Shown piece after piece: positions 33,635 to 42,238 of a DNA stretch of 48,692 nucleotides. The notes under the pieces were generated by a model. That model saw only the letters and a program-made list of their open reading frames with translations, did not search any database and was not told the DNA's origin. Source of the DNA: Coriobacteriia bacterium (lineage in GTDB: Bacteria; Actinomycetota; Coriobacteriia; Anaerosomatales; JAAXUF01). The position numbers and the translations under genes are program-made. Each line of letters opens with the position of its first letter. The stretch's first letter is position 1. The DNA is taken from the NCBI GenBank assembly GCA_031292615.1, contig JARLGT010000071.1, forward strand, positions 1-48,692. The letters run 5' to 3'.

Positions 33635-34327
33635 CTACTCGGCGAGCGCCGCGTCGACAGCCGCCAGCGCGTGCAATTTCGCGGTAGGGAACAGCGGGAC
33701 GTCCAGGTCGCTTTCGCGCACCAGCAGCTCGATCTCGGTGCAGCCTGACACGACGCCCTCGGCGCCACGCTCCACCAGTTCCTCGATTATGCGCAGGTAC
33801 TCGGCGCGCGACTCGGGCGAGACGATGCCGCGAACCAGCTCGTCGTAGATGACGTCGTGCACCAAGGTGCGGTCGGGCTCGTCGGGGATGAGCGCGGTGA
33901 TGCCGGTCTCGGCGAGTCGATCGCGATAGAAGCCCATCTCCATCGTGTAGCGCGTGCCGAGCAGTGCAACCGTGCGAATCCCGGCGGCGTGGACGGCGTC
34001 GGCGGTGGCGTCGGCGATGTGTAGGAGCGGGATGTCGATTGCGGCCTCGATCTGAGGCGCGAGAACGTGCATGGTGTTGGTGCAGATGACGAGCAACTCG
34101 CCGCCTGCGTCTTGGAGCCGTCGCGCGTCGCCTGCGAGCAACTCGCCCATCGCGTCCCACTCGCCGTGCTGCTGCATCGACTCGATCGCATCGAAGTCGT
34201 AGCTGCGCACGAGCAGATCCGCCGAGTGCGCCCCGCCCAGCCGCTCGCGCACCGCGGTGTTGATGACGCGCTCGTACTCGATCGACGACTCCCAGCTCAT
34301 CCCGCCGAGCAGTGCGATTCGCTTCAT
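33635..34327 (-). CDS. Aspartate/glutamate racemase family protein
   Basis: A 230-residue protein with the two catalytic cysteines of the PLP-independent Asp/Glu racemases: ICTNTMH (C82) and VSGCTEIE (C196). The N-terminus MKRIALLGGMSWESSIEYERVIN is characteristic of the bacterial aspartate racemase group (YgeA type). It interconverts L- and D-Asp or Glu in the cytosol; the true substrate needs testing. AGGAG precedes the ATG at 34327. Its end lies 12 bases from the convergent oxidoreductase. Confidence 0.87.
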   Translation of the reverse strand: MKRIALLGGMSWESSIEYERVINTAVRERLGGAHSADLLVRSYDFDAIESMQQHGEWDAMGELLAGDARRLQDAGGELLVICTNTMHVLAPQIEAAIDIPLLHIADATADAVHAAGIRTVALLGTRYTMEMGFYRDRLAETGITALIPDEPDRTLVHDVIYDELVRGIVSPESRAEYLRIIEELVERGAEGVVSGCTEIELLVRESDLDVPLFPTAKLHALAAVDAALAE

Positions 34328-34398
34328 GCGAGGATCTCCTCTGGCAGCGGGACGATACGTTGATGATAGCGCGGCGGAGTTGTGCGCCCGCGTCGTTG

Positions 34399-34788
34399 CT
34401 AGGCGGGGGTCGCTTCAAGCAGCGTCTGAATGGGCCCCAGGTAGTACTCGCCCCAGCCGATGTCGATGTCAGCCGCCTCGTCGTCGGGAACGCCGGTGTG
34501 GAGCAGCGCGAGTCGCGTACCGCCGTCGGGCTCGGCGCGCACGATGAAGCGCGCAATCGACGGCGAAGGCCACTCACCGCTGTACCACTCCTCGACAAGA
34601 AGCCTGCCTGCGTCGACCTCAAGCACGGTGCCGTGAACGTCGCCGCCCCAGAGGGTGAACTCGAAGCCCGGCTCGGCAGCCATGACGGACGGGCCGCCGC
34701 CCCAGCTGTCGATCACTGTGGGCTGCGTGAGGGCGGCCCAGACCTTCTCGGCGGGCGCGTCGATGAAGTAGGACTTGCTGATGTCCAT
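34399..34788 (-). CDS. SRPBCC/AHSA1-domain protein
   Basis: A 129-residue single START-like domain: ISKSYFIDAPAEKVWAALTQPTVIDSWGGGP at the N-terminus, FTLWGGDVHGTVLEVDAGRLLVEEW in the middle, and GTRLALLHTGVPDDEAADIDIGWGEYYLGPI at the end. Such domains bind hydrophobic ligands; the function here is unknown. AGGAG lies six bases before the ATG at 34788. The GyrI-like gene lies 98 bases upstream in the same direction. Confidence 0.82.
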   Translation of the reverse strand: MDISKSYFIDAPAEKVWAALTQPTVIDSWGGGPSVMAAEPGFEFTLWGGDVHGTVLEVDAGRLLVEEWYSGEWPSPSIARFIVRAEPDGGTRLALLHTGVPDDEAADIDIGWGEYYLGPIQTLLEATPA

Positions 34789-34886
34789 GGCTGCTCCTCG
34801 CCGAGGGGTTTGGAAGTTACTACCCCCGCGTAGCTGCAACCGACGCCGGCACTTCTCGGCCCGCTGCCGCCGAGTCTCGCGTCCGC

Positions 34887-35504
34887 CTACTTCTTCACCT
34901 TGCGGACCGGGTAGCGCACGATCGTCTTGAGCTTCTCGGCGGTCGCGCGGTTTGGGTCGCCGAGATAGATCTCGTGGTGGCGACCCGTGAGTTCGAAGTG
35001 GCCGTTGGCGGCCCACGCGACCAGTCGTGCGATGGTCGGCGCCTCTTGGGCATACGGGCCGACGTGCAAGATCTGCACCGACTTGCCCTCCGAGAACGTC
35101 TGCACGCGGACATCGGCCAGGCGCGCGATGTCCTTCTTGGTCGCGACCTTAGCGCGGACTTCCTCGACGAACTCCGCGGTGACTTCGTCCGGGATAGAGA
35201 TCATGAGCGTCCAAGCTAGCGCGCGGCGGTCGGCGGGGTTGAATCCCGTGGAGTCCCCGTCGTGCCAGTAGAGGCCCTCGAGCTCGGCGACCTTGTAGCT
35301 CAGGTGCAGCTTCTTGCGCGCCGCGAACTTCACGGGGTAGGCGAGGCCGTAGAGCGCGGTGACTGCCTCGCGATGCGCTTCGCTGCCGATGTCGCCGGTG
35401 CCGTCGATCATCAAGAAGCGCGTCGTCGGCACCTTGACGATCTGCGGCGTCCTCGCCGTGGGCTTGCGAAGCGATGCGGGCTGACGGTCGTCGGATGCAG
35501 ACAC
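34887..35504 (-). CDS. GyrI-like small-molecule-binding protein
   Basis: A 205-residue protein. RFLMIDGTGDIGSEAHREAVTALYGLAYPVKF and KLKTIVRYPVRKVKK at the end match the GyrI-like/SOUL ligand-binding fold, found in multidrug regulators and in stand-alone proteins of unknown substrate. The GTG at 35504 follows TAGGAG. It is the first of a minus-strand pair with the SRPBCC gene and is divergent from the nucleotidyltransferase at 35695. Confidence 0.82.
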   Translation of the reverse strand: MSASDDRQPASLRKPTARTPQIVKVPTTRFLMIDGTGDIGSEAHREAVTALYGLAYPVKFAARKKLHLSYKVAELEGLYWHDGDSTGFNPADRRALAWTLMISIPDEVTAEFVEEVRAKVATKKDIARLADVRVQTFSEGKSVQILHVGPYAQEAPTIARLVAWAANGHFELTGRHHEIYLGDPNRATAEKLKTIVRYPVRKVKK

Positions 35505-35694
35505 GGGGGTTCTCCTAAGGTGTGGCGGCCATTCGCTGGCGTCATTCGCCGAGCGGGCCGGGTTGGCGAGTGTACAGCTTTGCGGCGAACAGCGACGGCC
35601 GCGCGTACAGGGTATGTGCCCCGAGACGCGCTGCTGCCGCGCCCGACCACAACGTCCTACAATGCCGAGAGTCGTCTAGGCCGAGAGGAATCCG

Positions 35695-36291
35695 ATGGGC
35701 GCAGCACCCGAGACAACCGGCGCGACGGTCTCCACCGGCATGGTGCACGGGCGCTTTCAGCTGTTCCACCTCGAGCACCTGAGCTATGTCCTGCACGCAC
35801 TGGAGCGCTGCGATCAGCTGGTCATCGGGATCACGAACCCCGACGCCAGCCAGTTCGTGGCCGCCGAGGAAAGCGACCACCGTCATTTGCGTGAGGCCAA
35901 CCCGTTCTCGTACAACGAGCGCCAGTTGATGATCCGCGAGAGCCTGGTCGACGAAGGCGTGGACCTGTCGCGCATCGCTTTCGTCCCGTTTCACGTGCTC
36001 GACCCCGAGCAGTGGCCGTACTACATCCCCAAGCCGGGGACGGTTACCCACTTCATGCGGTTCTTCTCGGAGTGGGAGGAGCGCAAGGCCGCCGAGCTAC
36101 GCGCTCACGGCTACGAGGTGGTGCAGATCGACGCCGGGCGGTCCAAGTCGATAACCGCCACGCAGGTCCGGGCGCTGCTCGCCGAGGACGGCGACTGGCG
36201 CGCCTTCCTGCCGGCAGGCACCGTGCGCGTCGTCGAGAGGCTCGGCGGGCTGCCGCGCGGCCAAGCAGCTGGCTGCGGGACGCGCTCGTGA
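35695..36291 (+). CDS. NMN adenylyltransferase-like nucleotidyltransferase
   Basis: A 198-residue protein of the cytidylyltransferase superfamily. TGMVHGRFQLFHLEH carries the GRFQxFHxxH nucleotide motif (19-28) and RSKSITATQVRALL the second ATP-binding motif (S-x-T-x-x-R type), as in archaeal-type NMN adenylyltransferases and the adenylyl domain of NadM/NadR. The likely reaction is NMN plus ATP giving NAD. It stands alone, with GAGAGGA before the ATG, and lacks the kinase or Nudix domain found in fused relatives. About ten extra residues before the motif look unstructured. Confidence 0.78.
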   Translation: MGAAPETTGATVSTGMVHGRFQLFHLEHLSYVLHALERCDQLVIGITNPDASQFVAAEESDHRHLREANPFSYNERQLMIRESLVDEGVDLSRIAFVPFHVLDPEQWPYYIPKPGTVTHFMRFFSEWEERKAAELRAHGYEVVQIDAGRSKSITATQVRALLAEDGDWRAFLPAGTVRVVERLGGLPRGQAAGCGTRS

Positions 36292-36342
36292 TTGGTCGCG
36301 CCTGCCGCGCCGCGGCGTCTCCTCTCGCTCGCGGACGCCGCG

Positions 36343-37134
36343 CTACTGCGCGTTGTCGGCCCAGCGCACCTGGGCGATCGTTGCCGCGACACCTGCCGCG
36401 AACGTCGCGGCCAGCACCAGGTAGCTGCCAGCGGGAAGCCCCGCGACCGGCTGTCCCACCGCGCCGATCAGCAGCGGGATGATCGACCACGGGAACCACT
36501 CGGCCCATCCGGTCTTGCCGAAGACGTTGCCCAGCGCCAGCGCGGCCAGCGCGAACGCGAGCGGGGGCATGTACCCGCGCCCAAGTGTGGTGATCCACCC
36601 CACCACGGGCACCAGCAGGAATGCGATTCCCGCCGCAAGCAGCGAGTTGCCGACCAGCCCCATCGCGATTCCCGCCGAGAACCCCGGCAGTCCCAGCGCG
36701 AGCCCAACGATCAGCCCCTCGGTGACCACGGCCAGCACGAGAACGACCCACCACACCGCCGCCACCACGAACTTCGCCACCACGATCCAGTGGCGCGCGA
36801 CCGGCAGCGCGAGCAGGTTCTTCTCGGTCCCCTCGGCGTACTCGCGCCCGAAGATGTAGGCGACGATGAACGAGAGAACCAGCATCCCACCCATCCCGAT
36901 GACAAGCGTGAGAAACGAGGCGTACGACGGCCACGTCGCGGTGAGCCCCGACAAATTGGCCTTCGTCCCCAGGAGGCCGAGTTGCGCAGCACGGCCAGGC
37001 TCGCGCACGATCCACATGAACAGTGCCAGCGCCAGCGGTCCCATTGAGAGCGCGGCGAACGTGCCCCACGTCACCTTGCTACGTCGCAGCTTGAGGAACT
37101 CCGTGCTGAGCGCTGTCGAGAACCCGTTCATCAT
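36343..37134 (-). CDS. ABC transporter permease (ABC-2 type)
   Basis: A 263-residue membrane protein with about six membrane segments. The N-terminal amphipathic lead (MMNGFSTALSTEFLKLRRSKV) is typical of BcrB/DrrB-like ABC-2 permeases, as is the conserved FGREYAEGTEKNLLALPVARHWIVVAKF loop. It probably exports a peptide or lipid-like compound. Its ATG overlaps the TGA of the small membrane protein upstream by four bases (ATGA), so translation is coupled. It is last in the TetR-controlled three-gene operon. Confidence 0.82.
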   Translation of the reverse strand: MMNGFSTALSTEFLKLRRSKVTWGTFAALSMGPLALALFMWIVREPGRAAQLGLLGTKANLSGLTATWPSYASFLTLVIGMGGMLVLSFIVAYIFGREYAEGTEKNLLALPVARHWIVVAKFVVAAVWWVVLVLAVVTEGLIVGLALGLPGFSAGIAMGLVGNSLLAAGIAFLLVPVVGWITTLGRGYMPPLAFALAALALGNVFGKTGWAEWFPWSIIPLLIGAVGQPVAGLPAGSYLVLAATFAAGVAATIAQVRWADNAQ

Positions 37135-37547
37135 GCGACACCTCGCTCGATTGCGGCGGCGCGGGCTGCGACGAGCGAGGACGCGAACAGCGTCGCCAGC
37201 ACAGCCTGGATTACGAGCGGCGGCACGAGCTGCGCCCAAGGGAGCGTGCCGGTCGTGCCGAGAGCGATGTTGTTCGCGGCGAGCGCGAGGATGACTGCGA
37301 GCGTGATCGCAAGCACTCCTCGGCGTTCCCGCGTGCGCAGATGTGCCCACACCAGAATCGCGCTGAAGCCGAGCATGAGCACCGCCGCGATGATCGCCGG
37401 TTGCCCGGCCGCGCCCGGTGCGCGCAGCCCCGGGAATCCGAGCAGCGTCGTGCCCGTCGGCAGCAGCAGCTGCACCGCCGCCAGCGCGTCGACGATTGCG
37501 CCCAGCCAATACGTCAGACGCACGAAGTCCAGCTTGTCCAGCTTCAT
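37131..37547 (-). CDS. Small membrane protein between ABC subunits
   Basis: A 138-residue protein with four hydrophobic segments and no motif I recognise. It starts MKLDKLDFVRLTYWLGAIVDALAAVQLLLP. Because it overlaps the ATPase gene by four bases and the permease gene by four bases, it is certainly part of this transporter operon and may be an accessory subunit. Confidence 0.72.
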   Translation of the reverse strand: MKLDKLDFVRLTYWLGAIVDALAAVQLLLPTGTTLLGFPGLRAPGAAGQPAIIAAVLMLGFSAILVWAHLRTRERRGVLAITLAVILALAANNIALGTTGTLPWAQLVPPLVIQAVLATLFASSLVAARAAAIERGVA

Positions 37548-38323
37548 CCCATGCCTCCGGTTCGCCAGAGGAAGTAGCGCTCGAGGTCCATCGTCAACGC
37601 CGCGTCCGCGCGCTCCTGCTCGGTCAGCGCCTCGGCGGTGAACGAGCGCGCCTTAGCCGCCAGCTCGTCGCGCGAACACTCCTCAAGCAGCCGTCCCCCG
37701 TGAACGATGCCGATACGGTCGGCCAGGTGCGCGACCTCGGCGAGGATGTGGCTGCTCATGAAGACGGTCACGCCGCGCTCGTCGGCGAGGGCGCGCAGCA
37801 GCTCCCGGATCTCGACGATGCCCGCCGGGTCCAGCGCGTTGGCGGGCTCGTCGAGCACGAGCAGGTCGGGCGAGTGCAGCAGCGCGCGAGCGAGCGCGAG
37901 GCGCTGCTTGTTGCCGAGTGACAGCTGTGCGGCTCGGCGGTCGGCGTACGACTCGAGGCGCAGCAGCGCGAGCGTCTGTGCGATCGAGGTGAGAGGCGCG
38001 CCGGTGAGGCGGCGCTGGATGTCGAGGTTCTCGCGTACCGTCAGGTTGGGGTAGGCGGTCGCGGACTCCACCAGGTAGCCGACGCGACCAAAGACGCTGG
38101 TCTCGCCGGGCACAACGCGCCGGCCCAGCACCTCGACCTCGCCGCCGGACGGTCGAATCAGGCCCAGCAGCATGCGGATGGTCGTCGTCTTGCCCGCACC
38201 GTTGCGGCCCAGGAAGCCGTAGATCTCGCCGCGCCGGACGTCGAGGTCGAGCGAGTCGACGGCGAGAAGGTCGTGGTAGCGCTTGGTGAGCGAGTGGGTG
38301 GCGATGGCGGGGGAGGTTGTCAC
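37544..38323 (-). CDS. ABC transporter ATPase (BcrA-like)
   Basis: A 259-residue nucleotide-binding subunit. Walker A is GRNGAGKT (39-46), the signature is the BcrA-type LSLGNKQ (134-140) in place of LSGGQ, and Walker B is LLVLDEP (154-160). The Q-loop position reads YLVESATAY, with Glu in place of Gln, also usual in this subgroup. It powers the permease downstream. The GTG at 38323 follows GGAG at eight bases. A perfect 23-base palindrome lies 42 bases upstream, placing the operon under the neighbouring TetR. Confidence 0.9.
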   Translation of the reverse strand: MTTSPAIATHSLTKRYHDLLAVDSLDLDVRRGEIYGFLGRNGAGKTTTIRMLLGLIRPSGGEVEVLGRRVVPGETSVFGRVGYLVESATAYPNLTVRENLDIQRRLTGAPLTSIAQTLALLRLESYADRRAAQLSLGNKQRLALARALLHSPDLLVLDEPANALDPAGIVEIRELLRALADERGVTVFMSSHILAEVAHLADRIGIVHGGRLLEECSRDELAAKARSFTAEALTEQERADAALTMDLERYFLWRTGGMG

Positions 38324-38364
38324 AGGTGGCGCTCCATTGCAGACGGTATCTGCGCGACGGGTAG

Positions 38365-38387
38365 TTATGACTGACTGTCAGTCATAA
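38365..38387. promoter_or_regulatory. TetR operator upstream of ABC operon
   Basis: A perfect 23-base palindrome made of an 11-base arm TTATGACTGAC, a central T, and the complementary arm GTCAGTCATAA. Its 17-base core TGACTGACTGTCAGTCA is identical to the site in front of the tetR gene at 39093-39109. Confidence 0.8.
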
Positions 38388-38479
38388 TAACACGCCCGTC
38401 ACTGGAGTCCATGCTCGCGAGGCGATTGCGCCCTCGTCTCCCACAACGGTGCAGGCGCGGCCCACGGGCCAGATGCGCG

Positions 38480-39067
38480 CTACGCCTCGTAGCCCAGCGC
38501 CCTGAGCGCGAGCTTCGTGGCGACCGCAAGCGCCGCCGGCATCTCGGCGGCCGGAGTGCCAGCGAGCTCCGCGCTCTGCAGCCCGCCGAGGACGAACCAG
38601 GCGGCTGCGCGCGTGTCGTCGACGCGAAACGAGCCCTCGACGACGCCTTGCTCGACGATCGCTTCGACCAGCGGGATAAGGCGCGGGACGAGGTTCTCGG
38701 CGAGGCGGTCGTGCAGGGCGCGGTTATCCGCGTGATGGAGGAGATCGATCAGCTCGTCGGCGCCTGGGTCGCGCTCGAAACTCGACAGCACGTCGCCCAA
38801 GCCCAGCATCCGCTCCACCGCCGAGGCGTTGCCCGCCGCGGATGCGGCCTCGATCGCCGAGGCCATCCGGTCGACCAGCTGCTCGACCACGGCGAGCACA
38901 ACGTCGTCCTTGGAGTCGAAGTACAGGTAGAAGGTGCCCTGCGCTACACCCGCCGCTTTCACGATGTCGCTTACCGACGTGTTGGAGACGCCGTGCTCGG
39001 CGAAGACGCGAGAGGCAGCCGAGGCCAGCTCGGTCCGTCTGGCGGCACGATCGACGACGCGGGGCAT
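38480..39067 (-). CDS. TetR-family repressor of the ABC operon
   Basis: A 195-residue regulator. The helix-turn-helix is ASRVFAEHGVSNTSVSDIVKAAGVAQGTFYLYFDSKDDVVLAVVEQL (about residues 19-65), where the GVAQGTFYLYF recognition segment is the form known to read TGACTGAC-type operators. The rest is the ligand-binding domain. TTGGAG lies six bases before the ATG at 39067, which decides the start over an in-frame TTG at 39079. Identical 17-base palindromes lie upstream of its own start and upstream of the ABC operon, so it should control both. Confidence 0.88.
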   Translation of the reverse strand: MPRVVDRAARRTELASAASRVFAEHGVSNTSVSDIVKAAGVAQGTFYLYFDSKDDVVLAVVEQLVDRMASAIEAASAAGNASAVERMLGLGDVLSSFERDPGADELIDLLHHADNRALHDRLAENLVPRLIPLVEAIVEQGVVEGSFRVDDTRAAAWFVLGGLQSAELAGTPAAEMPAALAVATKLALRALGYEA

Positions 39068-39092
39068 GTGGGACTCCAAGCGAGAGAGTGTG

Positions 39093-39109
39093 TGACTGAC
39101 TGTCAGTCA
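39093..39109. promoter_or_regulatory. TetR operator upstream of tetR
   Basis: TGACTGACTGTCAGTCA, a perfect palindrome around a central T, 26 bases upstream of the tetR start codon and identical to the core of the operator at 38365-38387. This suggests autoregulation. Confidence 0.78.
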
Positions 39110-39222
39110 GACTAGGCTCCCGACAAACCGCGTGCAAGGGCGTGCGAGGCGCGACAACCGGCACCTGGCGCGAGGGGAGGAAGGTCGACTGCGGGGCACG
39201 CGCACCCGCAGGTTTCGAATCG

Positions 39223-39238
39223 CTTAGTATGGGCTAAG
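39223..39238. repeat. Inverted repeat before the alpha/beta hydrolase
   Basis: CTTAG-N6-CTAAG, with TATGGG in the centre, lies about 35 bases upstream of the ATG at 39274. It could be an operator or overlap a promoter. No other feature explains it. Confidence 0.3.
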
Positions 39239-39273
39239 TAAAAGTGACGAAGCCAGTCTAGCTACCGAAATAC

Positions 39274-40152
39274 ATGGGGGTCGCCAGGATGCCGCTTATG
39301 CCCACCGAGTTGCAGGAGATCGAGCGCGCGAACGATTCGGGTCTGCAACCTGTCGTCTTCGTGCATGGCCTGTGGCTGCTGCCCAGCAGCTGGGACCGGT
39401 GGCGCGAACTCTACGAGCGGCACGGCTACACCACCATCGCACCGGGTTGGCCCGACGACCCCGACACCGTTGCCGAGGCACGCGAGCACCCCGAGGTGTT
39501 CGCCAAGACGTCGCTGAAGATCATCGCCGCCCACTACGCCGAGGCGATTCGCGCTCTTACGATCGAGCCCGTTCTTGTGGGCCACTCCTTCGGTGGCATG
39601 CTTGCCGAGGAACTCGCGGGCGAGGGGCTCTCGGCGGCCACCGTGGCCATCGATCCGGCGCCGTTCAGAGGCGTGCTGCCGGTGCCCGCCTCGTCGCTGA
39701 AGAGCTCGGCGGCGGTGCTCAACAACCCGGCCAACTACGCGAGAGCCGTCTCGCTGAGCTTCGACCAGTTCAAGTACGGCTGGGCCAACGAACTCGACGA
39801 GAGAGAAGCGCGAGAGCTCTTCGAAGAGTTCCACGTTCCTGGTTCCGGACGGCCGCTGTTCTCGGCGGCGTTCGCGAACATCAACCCGTGGACCGAGGAC
39901 CGCGTCGACACCACAAATCCCGATCGCGGGCCGATCTTGCTGATCTCGGGTGAGAAGGACAACACGGTGCCGTGGGCCGTGGTGAGCGCGGCGTACCAGC
40001 GTCAGCTGCGCAATCCTGGCGAGACCGAGATCCGGCAGATTCCGGACCGCGGTCACTCACTCGTTATCGATCACGGATGGCAGGACGTCGCCGAGTGCGC
40101 CTTGGCCTTCATCAAGGAGTACGCACCGGCGACCGAGCCCGTCCATGGCTGA
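39274..40152 (+). CDS. Alpha/beta-hydrolase
   Basis: A 292-residue cytosolic hydrolase. The oxyanion region PVVFVHGLWLLPSSWDRW, the nucleophile elbow LVGHSFGGML (S105), an acidic residue in ISGEKDNTVP and a histidine in IPDRGHSLVID give the complete triad of esterase/dehalogenase-type enzymes. The substrate is unknown. Three in-frame ATGs lie close together (39274, 39289, 39298); the first is used here, although GGGGG stands before the second, so the true start may be slightly later. A strong hairpin follows the stop. Confidence 0.83.
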   Translation: MGVARMPLMPTELQEIERANDSGLQPVVFVHGLWLLPSSWDRWRELYERHGYTTIAPGWPDDPDTVAEAREHPEVFAKTSLKIIAAHYAEAIRALTIEPVLVGHSFGGMLAEELAGEGLSAATVAIDPAPFRGVLPVPASSLKSSAAVLNNPANYARAVSLSFDQFKYGWANELDEREARELFEEFHVPGSGRPLFSAAFANINPWTEDRVDTTNPDRGPILLISGEKDNTVPWAVVSAAYQRQLRNPGETEIRQIPDRGHSLVIDHGWQDVAECALAFIKEYAPATEPVHG

Positions 40153-40163
40153 CCTCCCTCCAA

Positions 40164-40193
40164 GCACCGGCGCGTCCCCCCTCGCGCCGGTGC
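40164..40193 (+). terminator. Strong hairpin after the alpha/beta hydrolase
   Basis: GCACCGGCGCG (40164-40174) and CGCGCCGGTGC (40183-40193) form a perfect 11-pair stem with an eight-base loop, 12 bases after the hydrolase stop. It has no T-tract. Confidence 0.6.
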
Positions 40194-40353
40194 CCCCGGG
40201 GGCGGCAAGCCGCTCCACCTGCTACACTCCACCTGCCTGAACCGCTCGCCCGGGGATGGCCACGGATCCCGGAGGTCACCGCCTCGCGGGATCCAACTTT
40301 GTCTGGGCTCGAGTCGCGCTAGAATCGGGTGACCGACCGGCACCGCCACATGG

Positions 40354-40968
40354 ATGGGGCACCAACTCGTGAAGCAGCTCGCGCAATCCGATCTCGCCAG
40401 CCTCGCTGAGGAGTCCGAGCTTCGCGGACTCTCGTTTGAGGGGCTGCGCCTCGCCGGCTACGACTTCTCCGACCGCGTGATCGAGGAGTGCTCGTTTCGC
40501 GACTGCCTGCTTGCCGATGCCCGCTTCAACACCTCGACCGTGCGCGCATGCGAGTTCGCGGGCGCCGGCGTCCAGGGCATCAGCTTCTTCGCGGCCACCA
40601 TCGTGGAGTGCAAGATGATGGGCCTTGACTTCGGCCGCGGCGCCCGCTTCGACGCAGCGACGTTCGTGCGCACTAACCTCGACTACGCGCTCTTCCGCGC
40701 CGCCGATCTAGCGGGCGTCGAGTTCACCGGCTGCTCGATGCGCGAGTGCGACTTCACTGGAGCCGACCTCGCCAACGCGAGCTTGGTCGAGTGCGACCTT
40801 ACTGACGCCGACTGGAGCAGCGCGACCACGCGCGGCACCGACCTGAGCGGCTCGCGCATCCGCGGGCTCGACCTGCGTCGAGGCCCCTACGGCGTCATCC
40901 TGACCTCCCGCCAAGCCGTCTCGCTGGTCGAGGATCTCGGCGTGCGCGTCTTCGACCCAGCCGAGTAG
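40354..40968 (+). CDS. Pentapeptide-repeat protein
   Basis: A 204-residue protein built of pentapeptide repeats of the A(D/N)Lxx type: YDFSDRVIEECSFRDCLLADARF, LDYALFRAADLAGVEFTGCSMRECDFTGADLANASLVECDLTDADW and TDLSGSRIRGLDL. These form a right-handed quadrilateral helix; some (Qnr, MfpA) mimic DNA and protect gyrase, others have unknown roles. I see no feature that fixes the role. The ATG at 40354 is used; an ATG at 40350 is in another frame. Confidence 0.85.
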   Translation: MGHQLVKQLAQSDLASLAEESELRGLSFEGLRLAGYDFSDRVIEECSFRDCLLADARFNTSTVRACEFAGAGVQGISFFAATIVECKMMGLDFGRGARFDAATFVRTNLDYALFRAADLAGVEFTGCSMRECDFTGADLANASLVECDLTDADWSSATTRGTDLSGSRIRGLDLRRGPYGVILTSRQAVSLVEDLGVRVFDPAE

Positions 40969-41069
40969 GGGACGCGGCTGGAAGGAACTCCCTGACCTCT
41001 CGGCGAAAGAGACACCAGACGCGATTCGCACCCGCGCAAAGAGCAGATCTGCCTAGCGTGGGGGAATCC

Positions 41070-41536
41070 GTGAAGAAGCGCGCCGGGATGTTCGCCGTCT
41101 TTCGCAACCCGAAGTCTCGTCCGCGCGCCATCATGTGGACCGGCGTCTGGCTGATCGTCTTGGGCTGACGCTCAAGCTCGCAGGCAACGAGAAGCACGCC
41201 GATTTCCTGCAGATGGACGCGTGTTTCCGCTGCCACGCCCTCGAGGGCAAGCACGACGCGCCTGGCGAGTGCGCCACCTGCCACACTCCTGGTTTCGATC
41301 TCACGCCGGCGAGTCGCCGCGCCGCCGGTTGGCTCCCCGGCGGACATGCCGCAGCCGCCGCCGAGTCGCTCAAGGAGTTCGGCATCGCAACCGCCGAGTC
41401 CAAGGACCTCACCGATGAGGGCATCCCCGAGCGGGTTGCTCGGCCGGTCGAGCACTGCTCGACATGCCACAAGAAGGCGTTTTACGAGGACTGCCACTCA
41501 CAGCTGGCGAAGGGCCTGAAGCTCGGCGCGAAGTAG
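41070..41536 (+). pseudogene. Frameshifted multihaem cytochrome c remnant
   Basis: Two parts in different frames make one gene. From GTG at 41070 (with GGGGGA upstream) comes KKRAGMFAVFRNPKSRPRA and then a membrane segment IMWTGVWLIVLG, ending at TGA 41166-41168. In the next frame, from about 41165, the protein continues with haem motifs CFRCH, CATCH and CSTCH, plus YEDCH where related proteins have CEDCH, so one haem cysteine is lost. The family is the NapC/c3-like membrane-anchored multihaem cytochromes. The distance between anchor and first haem is much shorter than usual, suggesting an internal deletion as well. A base-calling error could explain the frameshift but not the lost cysteine. 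Confidence 0.65.
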
Positions 41537-41566
41537 CGGGTCGCCGGAGTCCGGCGCGGTCGCGCA

Positions 41567-42238
41567 CTACTCCACGTCGCTCGGCACGACCAAGCGGCTC
41601 TGGAACGCCATGACCACAAGTTGGGCGCGATCGCGGGCGTCCAACTTGAGCATCACGTTGCTCACGTGCTTCTTCGAGGTCGACTCCGAGACCACCAGCT
41701 GCCTTGCAATCTCGTCGTTGGAGAGCCCCTCGGCGACCAGCCGCAGCACCTCGAGCTCGCGCTCGGTGAGCGACGCGAGCGCCTCCGGGTGCGCGCGCAG
41801 CACGTCCGCACGCTGCGTGAAGTGCGCGATCAGCCTGCGAGTCACGAGCGGGTCGAGCAGCGCATCGCCGCGGGCCACGACGCGAATCGCGTCGAGCAGC
41901 CGAGCAGGGCCGGCGTCCTTGAGTAGGAAGCCGCTTGCACCGGCGCGTAGCGCTTCGTAGACGTACTCGTCGGTGTCGAATGTGGTCAGGATCACGATGC
42001 GCGGTCCGGCCTCACCGAACTCGGCCGCAATCGCCACGGTCGCCTCGATGCCGTCCATGACCGGCATCCGGATGTCCATCAGCAGCACGTCGAGTGGCGT
42101 CGTCCGTGCCAGAGCCACGGCTTCCTCGCCGTTGGCAGCCTCGCCCACGACCTCGATGTCGCCGCCAGCCTCCACGAGCGCGCGAAGCCCGGCGCGAATG
42201 AGTTCCTGGTCGTCGGCGATGCCTACTCGAATCGTCAC
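41567..42238 (-). CDS. NarL/FixJ-type response regulator
   Basis: A 223-residue regulator. The receiver domain (1-120) has the acidic pair in GIADDQE, the phosphoacceptor D55 in LLMDIRMP, a Thr in ILTTFDT and a Lys in LLKDA. The LuxR-type helix-turn-helix is at about 155-215 (LTERELEVLRLVAEGLSNDEIARQLVVSESTSKKHVSNVMLKL). The start is GTG at 42238, and its first bases overlap the kinase stop (GTGA), so the two are translated together. It is the last gene of the transporter operon and probably regulates that operon. Confidence 0.93.
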   Translation of the reverse strand: MTIRVGIADDQELIRAGLRALVEAGGDIEVVGEAANGEEAVALARTTPLDVLLMDIRMPVMDGIEATVAIAAEFGEAGPRIVILTTFDTDEYVYEALRAGASGFLLKDAGPARLLDAIRVVARGDALLDPLVTRRLIAHFTQRADVLRAHPEALASLTERELEVLRLVAEGLSNDEIARQLVVSESTSKKHVSNVMLKLDARDRAQLVVMAFQSRLVVPSDVE

